The translations under genes were made by a program, and so were the position numbers. DNA of 64,000 nucleotides from contig NZ_CP043930.1 of assembly GCF_009720525.1 (NCBI RefSeq), positions 6,770,001 through 6,834,000 of the forward strand, given 5' to 3'. Below, piece after piece: positions 19,978 to 26,728 of this stretch. The notes under the pieces are model-generated. The model was not told where the DNA came from. It worked only from the letters and a program-made list of their open reading frames with translations, and ran no database searches. The stretch comes from Gimesia benthica (GTDB lineage: Bacteria > Planctomycetota > Planctomycetia > Planctomycetales > Planctomycetaceae). The stretch's first letter is position 1. Every line of letters starts with the position of its first letter.

Positions 19978-20022
19978 TAAAACCGAGGCAGGTCTCTTTC
20001 GAAACCTGCCTCGGTATTTTGT
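19978..20022. terminator. Bidirectional terminator
   Basis: ACCGAGGCAGGT pairs with AAACCTGCCTCGGT across a short loop. The right side continues TATTTTGTC on the plus strand. The left side gives TTTTATTATT on the minus strand. It can serve both the small ORF and the first pilin-like gene. The core AGGCAGGT/ACCTGCCT matches the hairpin at 19611. Confidence 0.8.
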
Positions 20023-20062
20023 CTAATTCTCATGGTCAGAATAGGCTGACCCCGGTCATGTC

Positions 20063-20398
20063 TTACCAGCCACCTTCAGACTGCAGGCCTTCCGCTCCAC
20101 AGACAATATCGCAGGTGGTGTTCAAATCGCAGTCATCGAAGGAATCATCGAATTCACTGCCAACGGTGTAGCTTTTGGTTTTGCCACGTGAACCGGACCA
20201 GAAACCGGTGACGGCATAGGTCTGATTTAACGCACCGATGGCATTTGAAACATCGTTCAATTCGGTGTTCACGGCGACGGCAACTTCGCTCAATCCGACA
20301 ATCATGGCCAGAACGCCAATCGTCAGAACCAGAACCAGTTCAGCTGAAATGATGAAACCGGCTTCATCGTTGTACAAACGGTGCATTACGCGCAACAT
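20063..20398 (-). CDS. Pilin-like small membrane-anchored protein 1
   Basis: This is a 111-residue protein. A short polar N terminus with NDEAGFIISAE precedes a 20-residue hydrophobic helix (LVLVLTIGVLAMIVGLSEVA). Then come the conserved NTELNDVSNAIGALNQTY and a C-terminal domain with a close Cys pair (DDCDLNTTCD). The layout resembles class III prepilins (Flp/TadE-like) with a cleavage site near Gly-Phe, but no named family is recognised. It is the first of five paralogs; this copy has a distinct C terminus with an additional Cys. A sigma-54-like element lies about 150 bases upstream and a terminator lies downstream. Confidence 0.8.
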   Translation of the reverse strand: MLRVMHRLYNDEAGFIISAELVLVLTIGVLAMIVGLSEVAVAVNTELNDVSNAIGALNQTYAVTGFWSGSRGKTKSYTVGSEFDDSFDDCDLNTTCDIVCGAEGLQSEGGW

Positions 20399-20548
20399 GA
20401 GAGAGTCCCCTTAACTTTGGTAGTGTGCGCTGTCCCGACTTGCGATCAAGAACAGCTATGTGAGAGAGATTGATTGTGAGAGAGTATTTTCTTTCAGCAG
20501 AGGGCTTGAGTGATTTAACTCAAACTGCTCTGCCTGACTCGAATTAAA

Positions 20549-20563
20549 GCAGGAGACGTGCCA
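20549..20563 (-). promoter_or_regulatory. Sigma-54-like -24/-12 promoter, pilin-like gene 1
   Basis: The minus strand reads TGGCACG-TCTC-CTGC, against the consensus TGGCACG-N4-TTGC. It lies about 150 bases upstream of the ATG at 20398. Confidence 0.7.
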
Positions 20564-20700
20564 GTTTGCCGGGAAGTGCCAGTGAAGGGCAGGGAAGGTG
20601 AAGGAGTATCTGCTTATATGGAAATGATTTAGGAAGAAGTGACTCATCGTCAGACGCGGTCAGACCACGCAGGACGGATTTTGAAATCTGTTAACCGGGT

Positions 20701-20731
20701 TGAACAGAAAGCTTAAACAAAGTGTAAGCAG
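20701..20731. promoter_or_regulatory. Degenerate copy of shared upstream element (pilin-like gene 1)
   Basis: The plus strand shares TGAACA, GCTT, ACAAA, GTGT and final CAG, in order, with the copy at 24131-24161. Its centre lies about 160 bases beyond the -24/-12 element, as for genes 4 and 5. Confidence 0.45.
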
Positions 20732-20741
20732 GACGAAGCGT

Positions 20742-20774
20742 AAAAAAAGAACCGCTGGAAGTTCCATCGGTTCT
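20742..20774 (-). terminator. Terminator of pilin-like gene 2
   Basis: On the minus strand, AGAACCG and CGGTTCT arms (20768-20774 with 20748-20754) enclose a further CTGG/CCAT pairing and are followed by seven T. Confidence 0.85.
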
Positions 20775-20813
20775 GAGTGTCTGAATTTCATGTTCGCTTC
20801 GCAGCAGAACAGA

Positions 20814-21152
20814 TCAGGGTGTGACGCTTTCGGAAGCCGTCACCGCATTGGTGCCGGTCACCAGATCACAGGTTGTGTTCAAATCGCAATCATCTGCGTT
20901 GTCATTGAACAGGGAACCTGCAACATAGCTTTTGTGTTTACCGTCACAAGTGGCAGTCGCCGCATAACCGGTATAAGCATAACTCTGATTCAGAGCGCCG
21001 ATCGCATTGGAAACATCGTTGAGTTCCGTGTTCACAGCAACCGCGACTTCACTCAATCCCACAATCATTGCCAGGACAGCGATGGTCAGCACGAGTACCA
21101 GTTCCGCTGAGATGACAAATCCACGCTCATCTTTCCATAAGGCCCGCAACAT
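20814..21152 (-). CDS. Pilin-like small membrane-anchored protein 2
   Basis: This 112-residue paralog starts MLRALWKDERGFVISAELVL. The hydrophobic helix and NTELNDVSNAIGALNQSY are conserved, and the Cys motif is DDCDLNTTCDLVTG. An additional Cys lies in the variable middle (ATATCDGKHK). The ATG has AAGGGG 8 bases upstream. Only 76 bases separate it from gene 3, and those contain gene 3's terminator. With no room for a sigma-54 promoter, expression may come from read-through of gene 3. Confidence 0.8.
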   Translation of the reverse strand: MLRALWKDERGFVISAELVLVLTIAVLAMIVGLSEVAVAVNTELNDVSNAIGALNQSYAYTGYAATATCDGKHKSYVAGSLFNDNADDCDLNTTCDLVTGTNAVTASESVTP

Positions 21153-21169
21153 GGTTTATCCCCTTGTCG

Positions 21170-21203
21170 AAAAAAAACTCTGCCCGGACGAATCCGGGCA
21201 GAG
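21170..21203 (-). terminator. Terminator between pilin-like genes 3 and 2
   Basis: CTCTGCCCGGA (21178-21188) pairs perfectly with TCCGGGCAGAG (21193-21203) across 4 bases. On the minus strand a run of seven to eight T follows. Confidence 0.9.
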
Positions 21204-21228
21204 CGTGTAATTTTGATGAGAGATCAAA

Positions 21229-21558
21229 TTACGGAGTTACGCCTTCTGAGGCAGTAACACCAGTTGTACCGGTAACCAGGTCACAAGTTGTGTTCAGGTC
21301 ACAGTCATCAACAGCGTCGTTGAACATTGAACCAGCGTAGTGGCTTTTGTTCTTTCCGCCAGTTCCAGCGAAGCCGGTGTAGGCGTAGCTCTGGTTCAGA
21401 GATCCGATTGCGTTTGAAATGTCGTTCAGTTCAGTGTTGACAGCAACAGCGACTTCGCTCAGGCCGACGATCATAGCCAGAACAGCGATGGTCAGTACGA
21501 GTACCAGTTCGGCTGAGATTACGAAACCTGCTTCATCGTTCCAAAGTTGATTTAACAT
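21229..21558 (-). CDS. Pilin-like small membrane-anchored protein 3
   Basis: This 109-residue paralog starts MLNQLWNDEAGFVISAELVL. It has the same hydrophobic helix, NTELNDISNAIGSLNQSYAY, a Gly/Lys-rich turn (GTGGKNKS) and the DDCDLNTTCD pair. AAGGAA lies 11 bases before the ATG. A sigma-54-like element is about 450 bases upstream, giving a long leader that contains a large palindrome (21714-21741). Confidence 0.8.
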   Translation of the reverse strand: MLNQLWNDEAGFVISAELVLVLTIAVLAMIVGLSEVAVAVNTELNDISNAIGSLNQSYAYTGFAGTGGKNKSHYAGSMFNDAVDDCDLNTTCDLVTGTTGVTASEGVTP

Positions 21559-21713
21559 TTGAGTGAGTTCCTTGGTTTTAAACTTTTTAATGAGAGACTG
21601 ATTTGCAGAAGGGGCTCCCTGGGGAAACCTTCCGCGACTAATTGCTGGCTAAAGCGGTAGCGATAACCAGATCGTGACCCAATTCGGAGACTTCGCTCCA
21701 CTCAGGCACAGTT

Positions 21714-21741
21714 GTGAAATGCACTGGCCGGTGCATTTCAC
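21714..21741. promoter_or_regulatory. 28-bp near-perfect palindrome
   Basis: GTGAAATGCACTGG (21714-21727) is followed directly by CCGGTGCATTTCAC (21728-21741), its reverse complement except one base. It lies 156 bases upstream of pilin-like gene 3. It could be an operator or a strong hairpin in the transcript leader. Confidence 0.6.
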
Positions 21742-22009
21742 GGCACAAACTGCAGATTTGTAGGCTTAAAAATATTGTTAAAACGCACGTTATGACCCGC
21801 GGAGCAAAGGAAGCCCAGTCATGATGTCGTGGACACCATACGCATTGAATGCTCTCTCACCTTCATGCAATGCAGTCGCTTCTCTTCTTCTCTCGGGGAC
21901 AAGTCGCAAGAATTTGAAGAAGCCTCAACACGGGTCACAACGCTGCGAATCGATTGTTTCTGTTCAGTTATGAATTTTGTTTTCGTTTCGGTTACGTGAA
22001 CTACTCAAC

Positions 22010-22024
22010 GCAGCAGGTGTGCCA
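22010..22024 (-). promoter_or_regulatory. Sigma-54-like -24/-12 promoter, pilin-like gene 3
   Basis: The minus strand reads TGGCACA-CCTG-CTGC, with the GG and GC dinucleotides at the required spacing. It is about 450 bases upstream of the gene 3 start. Confidence 0.6.
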
Positions 22025-22396
22025 GAATCGGACGGAGGGGGATGTTGCCAGGCGGCAGCAGGGGCGGTGGTGGGAAGGAAACGCGAATGCGTAATCGCTA
22101 TAACTGTAGGTCAAATGGCCGTTTACGGAAATCGGCCACAAAATGGGATCCGGATCGGGAAAAGTTCGGTTGGTTGTTTTCCGGCAACAGAATTTATCAA
22201 TGGATCTGAACAGTCTGTAAAACCAGGTGGCTACACGATGAGTTTTTTTTTAAACATCGGGCCTCCGCAGATGCGGTAAATTTTCTGGAAGACAGAGTTT
22301 AGGTGAAATGCTGGCTGTCTGGGTTATACAGGTTTTATCGCTGAGAACAGTATGAGATTGATAATCAAAACAAATGCGACTACCGCATCGCTGTTA

Positions 22397-22433
22397 CAAA
22401 AAAAGCTCTGCCCAGGAAAGTCCTGAACAGAGC
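22397..22433 (-). terminator. Terminator of pilin-like gene 4
   Basis: GCTCTG...CAGGA (from 22405) pairs with TCCTGAACAGAGC (to 22433) with small mismatches. The minus strand then runs into seven T. Confidence 0.85.
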
Positions 22434-22462
22434 CTGTATTTACCGGTTGAAACTAATCCGGA

Positions 22463-22792
22463 TTACGGAGTAGTACCTTCACCTGGGGTGATGGCGCCAA
22501 CACCGGTAACCAGATCACAAGTTGTGTTCAGGTCGCAGTCATCAACAGCGTCTTCGAAGCGTGAGCCAGCGTAGAAGCTCTTAGCTTTACCACCGGTTCC
22601 GCGGAACCCTGTGTAGGCATAGCTCTGGTTCAGAGCACCGATTGCGTTTGAAATGTCGTTCAGCTCAGTGTTAACAGCAACAGCAACTTCGCTCAGACCA
22701 ACGATCATGGCCAGTACAGCGATGGTGAGAACGAGAACGAGTTCCGCAGAAATTACGAAACCAGCTTCGTCATTCCAGAATTGATTCATCAT
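22463..22792 (-). CDS. Pilin-like small membrane-anchored protein 4
   Basis: This 109-residue paralog starts MMNQFWNDEAGFVISAELVL. The hydrophobic helix and NTELNDISNAIGALNQSYAY are identical to those of its neighbours. The middle reads GFRGTGGKAKSFYAGSRFED, close to gene 5, and the DDCDLNTTCD pair is present. AAGGAA precedes the ATG. A weaker -24/-12 element lies about 290 bases upstream and a copy of the shared upstream element 160 bases beyond that. Confidence 0.8.
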   Translation of the reverse strand: MMNQFWNDEAGFVISAELVLVLTIAVLAMIVGLSEVAVAVNTELNDISNAIGALNQSYAYTGFRGTGGKAKSFYAGSRFEDAVDDCDLNTTCDLVTGVGAITPGEGTTP

Positions 22793-23081
22793 GTTAGAGT
22801 TCCTTGTTTTTACTTGAGAGTAAAGAGATTGTTTCCGATCCTGATCGAGATATCATGATCGTGAGAGACAGCAGTCACGCCGCGTGCGTCACTACTTATG
22901 CACAGGCCCAACAATATTCAGCCCAGCCTGAGTGGCTGTACCAAACCGCTGATGACCAGGAACTGGTTGTCATGCAGGTTGAAATTCAGAGAACCGGTTC
23001 ACTCTGAACTCACTAGATGACTCAAACCCCTATTGCTAAAGGTCCGATTACACAATTCCTCTATGCAGTGTTGAGATGTTT

Positions 23082-23096
23082 GCACAGGACATGCCG
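23082..23096 (-). promoter_or_regulatory. Weak sigma-54-like element, pilin-like gene 4
   Basis: The minus strand reads CGGCATG-TCCT-GTGC. The GG/GC spacing is right but three positions differ from consensus. The support is positional: its distance to the upstream element matches that of gene 5 to within one base. Confidence 0.5.
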
Positions 23097-23235
23097 AAGG
23101 AAGAATCTTTACAAACGGTAGAACTCGTAAACAAGGAATCTTGTAACTAACGCCTTTTATTGTTGCAGTTTATCGCTGGAAACTGCGGTTGGCGTGAGAA
23201 TGTTCAGGGGGGCGGGGCGTAAAGAAGTGTAAGGA

Positions 23236-23267
23236 ATCTGAAACACGGCTTTACAAAGCGTGTTTCA
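23236..23267. promoter_or_regulatory. Shared upstream element, copy A (enhancer-like)
   Basis: The arms TGAAACACG (23239-23247) and CGTGTTTCA (23259-23267) are perfect inverted repeats around an 11-base spacer. The 32-base element recurs at 24131-24161 with one base deleted and one changed. It is placed like a binding site for a sigma-54 activator. Confidence 0.65.
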
Positions 23268-23310
23268 AAACAACAACAAATGCGTTGTTTCTGAAAATTC
23301 AGTCTGTTGA

Positions 23311-23346
23311 ATCAAATCCCGGAAGAGAAAGTTCTCTTCCGGGATT
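23311..23346 (-). terminator. Terminator of pilin-like gene 5
   Basis: A perfect 15-bp stem (AATCCCGGAAGAGAA, 23315-23329, with 23332-23346) has a 2-base centre. The minus strand continues TTTGATT. Confidence 0.8.
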
Positions 23347-23386
23347 CGTCTCGATCAGCTCTCAAGTTAAAAATCTGCACTCAGGC

Positions 23387-23716
23387 TTATCGGCCTCTGC
23401 CTTCGTTGACGGTGACAAACCGGACACCGGTCACCAGGTCACAGGTGGTGTTCAGGTCGCAGTCATCGACGGCGTCTTCGAAGCGTGATCCACGATAGTA
23501 GCTTTTCAGTTTTCCGCCGGTCCCCCGGAAGCCTGTGTAGGCATAGCTTTGTGTGAGGGCTCCGATTGCGTTTGAAATATCATTTAATTCAGTGTTTACA
23601 GCGACAGCAACTTCACTCAGGCCAACAATCATGGCCAGTACGGCGATGGTCAGGACCAGGACCAGCTCGGCTGAAATCACAAATCCAGCTTCGTCATTTA
23701 AAAATTGTTTCCACAT
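23387..23716 (-). CDS. Pilin-like small membrane-anchored protein 5
   Basis: With the ATG at 23716 (AGAGGAA just upstream) the product is 109 residues, equal to paralogs 3 and 4. A longer frame reaching 23764 is not needed. It starts MWKQFLNDEAGFVISAELVL and carries the same helix, NTELNDISNAIGALTQSYAY, GFRGTGGKLKSYY and the DDCDLNTTCD pair. A strong -24/-12 element is about 260 bases upstream. A GC-rich hairpin (GCCCCGG with CCGGGGC, about 23802-23824) lies in the leader. Confidence 0.8.
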   Translation of the reverse strand: MWKQFLNDEAGFVISAELVLVLTIAVLAMIVGLSEVAVAVNTELNDISNAIGALTQSYAYTGFRGTGGKLKSYYRGSRFEDAVDDCDLNTTCDLVTGVRFVTVNEGRGR

Positions 23717-23976
23717 TGTTTGAGTTCCTCTTTTTGAGATTGAGAGTTTTGTTTTAGATTCCATACGGAATCCTGAGAGACTTCGAAATCAGTTCAGAAT
23801 GCCCCGGGGGCTGAAGCCGGGGCTTCTGCAGCGAATCGATTGAGGGTCGATTCAAGGTGCTGTCAGGGAACAGGCTGTCTGCCTGGACTGGTTTCAGCTA
23901 CCGGTTCTGTCTGAATCCAGTTACAGGGAAGAAATCAGTTATTCTGAACGTGACTCCTTTAACGGTTGTATCGATT

Positions 23977-23991
23977 GCAGAGATCGTGCCA
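23977..23991 (-). promoter_or_regulatory. Sigma-54-like -24/-12 promoter, pilin-like gene 5
   Basis: The minus strand reads TGGCACG-ATCT-CTGC, one base from consensus. Confidence 0.7.
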
Positions 23992-24130
23992 GATGTTTCT
24001 GATTTGAGGATCGAAGGGGCTGCCTGGGAGTGGCGATGCTATAATTGATTAGCGATTCGAGGTTTAGGGGAAGAGCTATAAGGCAGGATTGAGCGGGCGA
24101 AGTGTTCAGCTCAGCAATTTTTGTAAAGAG

Positions 24131-24161
24131 ATCTGAACACGGCTTTACAAATCGTGTTTCA
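24131..24161. promoter_or_regulatory. Shared upstream element, copy B (enhancer-like)
   Basis: Matches copy A (23236-23267) at about 30 of 32 positions, including the central GGCTTTACAAA and the CGTGTTTCA arm. The distance from its centre to the -24/-12 centre is about 162 bases; for copy A it is 163. Confidence 0.65.
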
Positions 24162-24335
24162 GAATTCCGACAAAACCGTAAATTGAATATGATTTCAGGA
24201 GCAACAGGACGTTTTTAAGCCAGGCTTTGATAAATCGCGGTGGGCAGGATCTCTGTGGGATACATTTAAGATGGTATTCCAACGATTTAAATCAGAGTCT
24301 GAAAGAACCGGGAATTCAGGAAAGCAGTTTGAGTC

Positions 24336-25205
24336 ATGCAAGTTACTATCACAGCCGTCGGGCCGGACAATCGCGGATTAGCAGATCCCATCGTGCACTA
24401 TGTGACCGGTGTAGGGGCCAATATTCATGAGATCCAGATGTATGACCATGATTCAGAACGCCTGTTTGCCATGCTGCTGCGTATCGACTGGCCCGTTGAT
24501 GTGGAGCCGATCGCGGTGCTCCGGGAACGGATTATGCAGATCGGTGCGCAGAAGGGGCTGACCTTACGCGTCTGGGCGCGTGATGAGCATGATCGTCCTC
24601 CCCGGATCGCGATCTGTACGACTTATCGCAGTGAGCCTGCTGCGGCGGTTCTGGAAGCGATCAAGTCTGGCGTCATCCAGGCAGAGCCGGCAGTGATCAT
24701 CGGCAACCGGGATCGTTGCCAGTCGCTGGCGGCTGAGCATGGACTGGACTTTCATAACATCGGCGACGAGCGGGGGAACCCGGACTACGATCAGATGGTG
24801 TCGCTGTTCGATTCATACGAAGTTGACTACGTGCTCTTGGCCCGGTACATGCGGGTGCTGCCCCCCGGGATCTGCTGGAGTTTCGCCGGCGGCCGCATCA
24901 TCAATCTGCACCACGGTCTGCTGCCGTCCTATCCCGGATTTCAGCCTTATGAAGATGCTTTCAGTCATCACATGCTGACCTTTGGGGCCACAATTCACTT
25001 CATCATTCCGGAACTGGACGCGGGCAATCAGATCATTCATCAGAACGCGTTTACGGTGGCACCGGGAACTTCGCTGAAAGAGATCAAGCGGATCGGGGAG
25101 ACCGAACATGAGCCCGAGTGTTTGGTGGAAGGGGTCCGCCGGGTCGTGGATCGCGAGGTGGAACTGCACTTCCATCGCGTCGTGGGGATGGCTGGGAAAA
25201 ACTGA
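24336..25205 (+). CDS. purU: Formyltetrahydrofolate deformylase-like protein (PurU family)
   Basis: This 289-residue protein has an N-terminal ACT domain (VGPDNRGLADPIVHYVTGVG) and a formyltransferase fold. The catalytic Asn-His-Asp set is visible in INLHHGLLPSYPG, GATIHFI and ELDAGNQI. PurU releases formate from 10-formyl-tetrahydrofolate. The sequence departs from the common form (INLHHGLLPSYPGFQPY in place of the usual IHHSFLPAF-type motif; DAGNQI in place of the usual DQGPII), so it may be a divergent subgroup. The ATG start begins MQVTITAVGPDNRG directly at the ACT domain; AGGAAA lies further upstream than usual. Confidence 0.85.
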   Translation: MQVTITAVGPDNRGLADPIVHYVTGVGANIHEIQMYDHDSERLFAMLLRIDWPVDVEPIAVLRERIMQIGAQKGLTLRVWARDEHDRPPRIAICTTYRSEPAAAVLEAIKSGVIQAEPAVIIGNRDRCQSLAAEHGLDFHNIGDERGNPDYDQMVSLFDSYEVDYVLLARYMRVLPPGICWSFAGGRIINLHHGLLPSYPGFQPYEDAFSHHMLTFGATIHFIIPELDAGNQIIHQNAFTVAPGTSLKEIKRIGETEHEPECLVEGVRRVVDREVELHFHRVVGMAGKN

Positions 25206-25217
25206 GGAAGGGGACGT

Positions 25218-25901
25218 TCAGTCTTTCAGTTTTGATTTGACCAGTTTGAAAACGTCGTCGAACATCGGCTCTGTCAGTCGACCGGTAAATGTATTCTGCT
25301 GGCTGGGATGATAACTGCCGACGAGCCAGTGACCATCGGGAAACTGATACGCGGCTCCGTGCCCGAAGGCAGGTCGTTTGCCGGACAGTCTGTCCTGGCG
25401 TTTTTTGAAGTCGAGGACCGCTTTCCAGCCGATCTGTCCCAGAGCGAGAAAGACTTTGACGGGTAGCATGTCGACCGTCTGTTCCAGCCAGGGGTGACAG
25501 TTTTCAATCTCTTCGCGCGTCGGTTTATTCGCGGGCGGCGCACAGTGACAGGTGGCGGTGATCGCGCAGTTGATCAGCTCCAGTCCGTCATCACTGCTGA
25601 CCGCTTCGGGTTGCGTCGCAAAGCCTGCTTTATGCAGGGCGCGGTACAGCCAGTCCCCACTGCGATCGCCGGTAAACATGCGACCGGTCCGGTTGGCACC
25701 ATGGGCCGCAGGGGCCAGGCCCACAATCAGCAGTTCGGCCTGTGAATCACCAAAATTGGGGACCGGTTTACCCCAGTAGTCCCAGTCGAGAAATGCTTTC
25801 CGTTTTTCAGCCGCGATTTTCAGACAATGGGTCCGCAGACGATCGCAGAGGTCGCAATTGGTGATATTCCGGTTTAACTGGTTCCACTTGGTTTTTGACA
25901 T
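25218..25901 (-). CDS. Uracil-DNA glycosylase, family 5 (UdgB-like)
   Basis: This 227-residue protein starts at ATG 25901; a TTG start at 25928 would add nine residues. The motif GLAPAAHGANRTGRMFTGDR is typical of family 5, and SYHPSQQNTFTGRL is the second active-site motif. Cysteines in CDLC near the N terminus and in CHC followed by ENCHPWL fit the [4Fe-4S] cluster of family 4/5 enzymes. The enzyme removes uracil and other deaminated bases from DNA. It is convergent with the purU-like gene, 12 bases apart. Confidence 0.9.
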   Translation of the reverse strand: MSKTKWNQLNRNITNCDLCDRLRTHCLKIAAEKRKAFLDWDYWGKPVPNFGDSQAELLIVGLAPAAHGANRTGRMFTGDRSGDWLYRALHKAGFATQPEAVSSDDGLELINCAITATCHCAPPANKPTREEIENCHPWLEQTVDMLPVKVFLALGQIGWKAVLDFKKRQDRLSGKRPAFGHGAAYQFPDGHWLVGSYHPSQQNTFTGRLTEPMFDDVFKLVKSKLKD

Positions 25902-26199
25902 CCGGCTTCTCGTCTGACTGCTGATCAATGGTTCTGGTACAGGTTAGGGGGATCGTACTGATTATTCCCGCCGCAACGATCAAATGCGGCAGCGATAGAT
26001 CATCAATAGCAGTAAACGGGTAATGCCGTCAAACGGGACTCTATATTTAAAGAGAACATTTTAAAATCGAGGCTTGAAAAACCGTCGAAAGCCTCTTTAC
26101 GATAGTATCACAGTGCGGTGCCTGCCTGTCTCAGACAGTGGCGGGTGCGGCGCGTTTGATTTTCTGCATTTGAATATGCCCCTTTCAGGAACAGCGATT

Positions 26200-26691
26200 G
26201 TGTCGAAACTTCAACTCCCTTTGATGTCATTGATAGCCGCAATTCCCGGTGCTTTGTTAACGTACATGCTGGTGATGGCATTTCTGAATCATGCGGAAGC
26301 CATGTCGACGACATTGCTGGGAGTGGCCGGCCTGACACTGCTGATGAGTGCCATGCTGACGCTGATGCCCGTTGGTGCCCTGATCTTCGGACCCAAGGGG
26401 GCAGGTAAGTCGAAGAGCAAAGCGAAGGACGACGCAGAGTCGGATCTGGTTGATGAAGAGGAAGACGACGAAGAACTGGTATCTGATTCCGGAGCCGAAA
26501 TCTCAGACGAGTTTGAAGCAGACGAATTCGCTGATGACGACGATGACCTGATGGCGTCGGGCGATGATATGGAAGTCGACGAACTGGATGACTTCAGTGA
26601 CAGTGAATTCGACGATGCGGCTGACAGCGAGTTCGACTTTGCCGACGATGAGTATGAATTCGACGAAGACGATGAAGAAGAGAACAAATAA
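26200..26691 (+). CDS. Two-helix membrane protein with long acidic tail
   Basis: The preferred start is GTG 26200 (AGGAA upstream), giving 163 residues; ATG 26176 would add eight. Two hydrophobic segments (about LPLMSLIAAIPGALLTYMLV and LLGVAGLTLLMSAMLTLMPV) are followed by a Lys-rich junction (GKSKSKAKDD). The roughly 95-residue tail is almost entirely Asp, Glu and Ser. No family is recognised. The tail could bind cations or basic partners in the cytoplasm, but that is inference. Confidence 0.7.
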   Translation: MSKLQLPLMSLIAAIPGALLTYMLVMAFLNHAEAMSTTLLGVAGLTLLMSAMLTLMPVGALIFGPKGAGKSKSKAKDDAESDLVDEEEDDEELVSDSGAEISDEFEADEFADDDDDLMASGDDMEVDELDDFSDSEFDDAADSEFDFADDEYEFDEDDEEENK

Positions 26692-26712
26692 CGTTTACCT
26701 GTTCTCTCCTTC
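26674..26712. terminator. Hairpin between convergent genes
   Basis: AGAGAACA (26679-26686) pairs with TGTTCTCT (26700-26707) and extends beyond a mismatch. It overlaps the acidic-tail stop region. No good T run follows, so terminator activity is uncertain. Confidence 0.35.
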
Positions 26713-26728
26713 TATTCGCTCGAATTGA

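Larger units (their letters stand above)
20399..20741. other. Control region of pilin-like gene 1
   Basis: Non-coding DNA that holds the sigma-54-like element (20549-20563) and a degenerate copy of the shared upstream element (20701-20731). No other gene is supported. Confidence 0.6.
21559..22396. other. Long control region of pilin-like gene 3
   Basis: About 840 bases without a supported gene. A plus-strand frame at 21977-22279 has no ribosome binding site or protein-like composition. The stretch holds the palindrome 21714-21741, a sigma-54-like element (22010-22024) and a partial copy of the shared upstream element near 22204. Confidence 0.6.
22793..23310. other. Control region of pilin-like gene 4
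   Basis: About 520 bases without a supported gene. Contains the -24/-12 candidate 23082-23096 and the conserved element 23236-23267. Confidence 0.6.
23717..24335. other. Control region of pilin-like gene 5 and leader of purU-like gene
   Basis: About 620 bases without a supported gene. Holds the leader hairpin near 23802-23824, the sigma-54-like element 23977-23991 and the upstream element 24131-24161. Confidence 0.6.

Noticed and set aside
21977..22279. Plus-strand frame of 100 residues between pilin-like genes 3 and 4
   Set aside because: No protein-like pattern; overlaps the promoter element of gene 3.
26289..26687. Ser-rich minus-strand frame
   Set aside because: Reverse reading of the Asp/Glu codons of the acidic tail.
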